Positions 62,015 to 64,000 of a DNA stretch of 64,000 bases are shown piece by piece. Made by a program: the position numbers and the translations under genes. The notes under the pieces are model-generated. The model saw nothing but the letters and a program-made list of their open reading frames with translations. It had not been told where the DNA came from and searched no databases. This DNA is from Cognatishimia maritima. GTDB taxonomy: Bacteria; Pseudomonadota; Alphaproteobacteria; Rhodobacterales; Rhodobacteraceae. Numbering within the stretch: position 1 is the stretch's first letter; each line of letters starts with the position of its first letter. The stretch spans positions 682,001-746,000 of the forward strand of contig NZ_FQWM01000001.1 in the NCBI RefSeq assembly GCF_900129685.1. Reading direction: 5' to 3'.

Positions 62015-63928
62015 TCAGGAGGTTGGTTCAGGTTCCATCCCACCATCAGATTTTCCGCGAGGCTTGGTTTTTGGGATCGCGGTCAAAGACGGTTTGTCCT
62101 CTTTTTCCGGCGCACCGTCGTCATCGTCACCCGCCTGCGGAGGTTCGCCACGCATAACGCGTTTGATCTCTTCTCCGGTGAGGGTTTCATATTCCAACAG
62201 CCCCTGCGCAAGGCGTTCCCATTCGTCCTTGTGATCCGTCAAAATCTGCACCGCACGTTCGTATCCAGTTTGGATGAAGCGCTTCACTTCTTCTTCGATC
62301 AGGACTTTGGTGTCCGCTGAAACCGAGAACCCACCGGTGTTGCCCTGATATCCCTCGTGGGCCTCGGCGTAGTCGATATTGCCGACTTTGTCCGACATGC
62401 CCCAACGCATCACCATCGCGCGCGCCAATTGGCTGGCTTGTTGGATGTCACCGGCTGGGCCGTTTGACACGTGGTCTTCGCCATATTTAAGGATTTCCGC
62501 AGCTTTGCCAGCCATGGTCATCGCGAGCTTTTGTTCGCACTCATCACGGTGCCAGTTCAGACGGTCCATTTCAGGCAGCGAAACAACCATACCCAAGGCA
62601 CCACCGCGTGGAATGATTGTGGCCTTATAGACCGGATCACATTCTGGCAGCTTCAAGCCAACCACAGCGTGGCCCGCCTCGTGGTAAGCCGTCTTTTCCT
62701 TCTGGTCCTGCGTCAGCACCATAGAGCGACGTTCGGCCCCCATCATCACCTTGTCTTTGGCGGATTCAAAATCCTCCATCGTGACAAACCGGCGTCCCAC
62801 GCGGGCGGCCATCAGCGCGGCCTCGTTCACAAGGTTCGCAAGGTCAGCACCAGAGAAGCCCGGCGTGCCGCGCGCGATAATGCGCAGGTCAACATCTGGC
62901 CCCAACGGTGTCTTGCGTGCGTGCACGGCGAGGATTTTCTCGCGGCCTTTGATGTCAGGGTTGCCAACCGTCACATTGCGATCAAAGCGGCCCGGACGCA
63001 GCAGCGCTGGGTCGAGCACGTCTTTACGGTTGGTGGCCGCAAGGATGATCACACCTTCGTTGGCTTCAAAGCCGTCCATCTCAACCAGCAATTGGTTCAG
63101 CGTTTGCTCACGTTCGTCGTTGCCACCGCCGTAGCCTGCACCACGGTGACGACCGACGGCGTCGATTTCATCGATAAAGACGATACAAGGCGCGTTCTTT
63201 TTGGCTTGTTCGAACATGTCGCGGACACGGGACGCACCCACACCAACAAACATTTCAACAAAGTCAGAACCAGAAATTGTGAAGAACGGCACACCTGCTT
63301 CGCCCGCAATGGCACGCGCCAGCAAGGTTTTACCAGTCCCCGGAGGGCCCACCAGCAGCGCACCCTTCGGGATTTTGCCGCCGAGGCGAGAGAACTTCTG
63401 CGGGTTGCGCAGGAATTCGACAATCTCTTCCAGCTCTTCCTTGGCTTCATCGATGCCGGCCACGTCATCAAAAGTCACGCGGCCATGCTTTTCGGTCAGC
63501 ATCTTGGCTTTGGATTTGCCAAAGCCCATCGCGCCGCCTTTGCCGCCGCCCTGCATGCGGTTCATAAAGTAGATCCACACACCGATCAGCAGCAGGAAGG
63601 GCAGAAGGGACAGGATAAAGGCCTGTAGGCCAGACTGTTCCTGTGATTTCGCCTGAACGTTCACGTCGTTTGCCAACAGAAGGTCAGTCACACGCGCATC
63701 CTCAGGGGCGATGGTGACATAGTCATTGCCATCTGATCCACGATAGATCACCTGCTCTCCGTCCAAGGTCACATTGGTGACGGTGCCATCTTCGACGGCA
63801 GTTACGAAGTCAGAATATGGAATATCGCGGTTCTGTAGTGCGCTGTTGTTGCCGCTGAACAGATTGAACAGAGCCAAAATCAGCACAATGAGCACAACCC
63901 AAAATGCTATATTGCGTGCGTTGCCCAA
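62015..63928 (-). CDS. ftsH: ATP-dependent zinc metalloprotease FtsH (TTG start)
   Basis: A 637-residue membrane-anchored AAA+ protease. Transmembrane helices are at about 5-25 and 95-115. The AAA domain (about 150-400) has [35 protein letters not shown] and the second region of homology around [18 protein letters not shown]. The zinc motif HEAGH is near residue 412. I place the start at TTG 63928, with GAGGAG seven bases upstream and the product beginning GNARNIAFW as in related proteins; the ATG at 63949 would add seven residues. Confidence 0.96.
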   Translation of the reverse strand: MGNARNIAFWVVLIVLILALFNLFSGNNSALQNRDIPYSDFVTAVEDGTVTNVTLDGEQVIYRGSDGNDYVTIAPEDARVTDLLLANDVNVQAKSQEQSGLQAFILSLLPFLLLIGVWIYFMNRMQGGGKGGAMGFGKSKAKMLTEKHGRVTFDDVAGIDEAKEELEEIVEFLRNPQKFSRLGGKIPKGALLVGPPGTGKTLLARAIAGEAGVPFFTISGSDFVEMFVGVGASRVRDMFEQAKKNAPCIVFIDEIDAVGRHRGAGYGGGNDEREQTLNQLLVEMDGFEANEGVIILAATNRKDVLDPALLRPGRFDRNVTVGNPDIKGREKILAVHARKTPLGPDVDLRIIARGTPGFSGADLANLVNEAALMAARVGRRFVTMEDFESAKDKVMMGAERRSMVLTQDQKEKTAYHEAGHAVVGLKLPECDPVYKATIIPRGGALGMVVSLPEMDRLNWHRDECEQKLAMTMAGKAAEILKYGEDHVSNGPAGDIQQASQLARAMVMRWGMSDKVGNIDYAEAHEGYQGNTGGFSVSADTKVLIEEEVKRFIQTGYERAVQILTDHKDEWERLAQGLLEYETLTGEEIKRVMRGEPPQAGDDDDGAPEKEDKPSLTAIPKTKPRGKSDGGMEPEPTS

Positions 63929-64000
63929 GGCAAGTCTCCTCAAAGTCAATTGCAGCCGGTCCTAGCACAGCTGTCATCTGTGATAAATAGACATCAATCC

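Overview
The window is a chromosomal segment of an alphaproteobacterium of the Rhodobacterales, most likely the marine roseobacter group. This rests on the gene neighbourhoods (irr next to fabA-fabB-fabI; miaB-phoH-ybeY-corC-lnt-metK-trmB; aroA-cmk-rpsA-ihfB-lapA-trpF-trpB; rplY near pth), on a SAM/SAH-type riboswitch in front of metK (a class known mainly from Rhodobacterales), and on the high-GC codon use. It is almost entirely ordinary housekeeping DNA with small accessory insertions. No phage, insertion sequence, CRISPR array or rRNA operon was seen; one tRNA gene (tRNA-Ser GCU) is present.

Layout. 1-1316: start of a phosphonate uptake operon (phnC, phnD) with a candidate Pho box. 1424-4480: small secreted protein, tRNA-Ser, LysR regulator, nucleoside hydrolase. 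4550-7039: ychF, a VOC protein, trpA. 7141-8843: phenylalanine hydroxylase genes phhA-phhB divergent from an Lrp-type regulator, with a perfect operator-like palindrome between them. 8922-11904: overlapping rhodanese/secreted/membrane operon, an SDR lacking its catalytic residues, a sulfotransferase-like gene. 12024-15724: rplY and pth separated by three reversed accessory genes, then a DUF2237 gene. 15721-17125: a membrane-tethered LuxR-type regulator beside two secreted PepSY-like proteins with extreme Asp/Glu tails. 17343-24171: trpB, trpF, lapA, ihfB, a DbpA-like helicase and rpsA. 24551-28387: a KAP P-loop NTPase and a GNAT gene inserted between rpsA and cmk-aroA. 28557-37341: trmB, metK with its riboswitch, lnt, corC, ybeY, phoH, two envelope proteins sharing an IWVDP..C motif, and miaB. 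37430-41870: a glycosyltransferase-like protein, a TadG/vWA protein, a BCCT transporter. 42040-46736: irr, fabA, fabB, fabI with a two-gene insert. 46818-53083: regulators, hydrolases and a decayed-looking pcaD/pcaB pair. 53120-58643: MFS pump, ArsR regulator, the ligase-associated repair helicase and PdeM nuclease, a membrane LytTR regulator. 58830-63928: folD, chorismate mutase, fhs and ftsH.

How the genes fit together. fhs, folD and metK supply and use one-carbon units, and the metK leader can sense SAM/SAH. The trp and aro genes (aroA, chorismate mutase, trpA, trpB, trpF) cover parts of aromatic amino acid synthesis, while phhA/phhB start phenylalanine degradation under a probable Lrp-type local regulator. 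fabA-fabB-fabI make unsaturated and saturated acyl chains next to the iron regulator Irr.

The observations most worth a second look are: PcaD with Gly in place of the nucleophile Ser directly upstream of a shortened PcaB-like protein; the acidic-tail PepSY pair with a four-half-site operator-like array and a membrane LuxR regulator; a dispersed double-hairpin intergenic repeat in three copies; an orphan KAP NTPase in a conserved core locus; the SAM/SAH riboswitch; and the Lrp-site palindrome. No clearly new multi-gene system could be proved from sequence alone.
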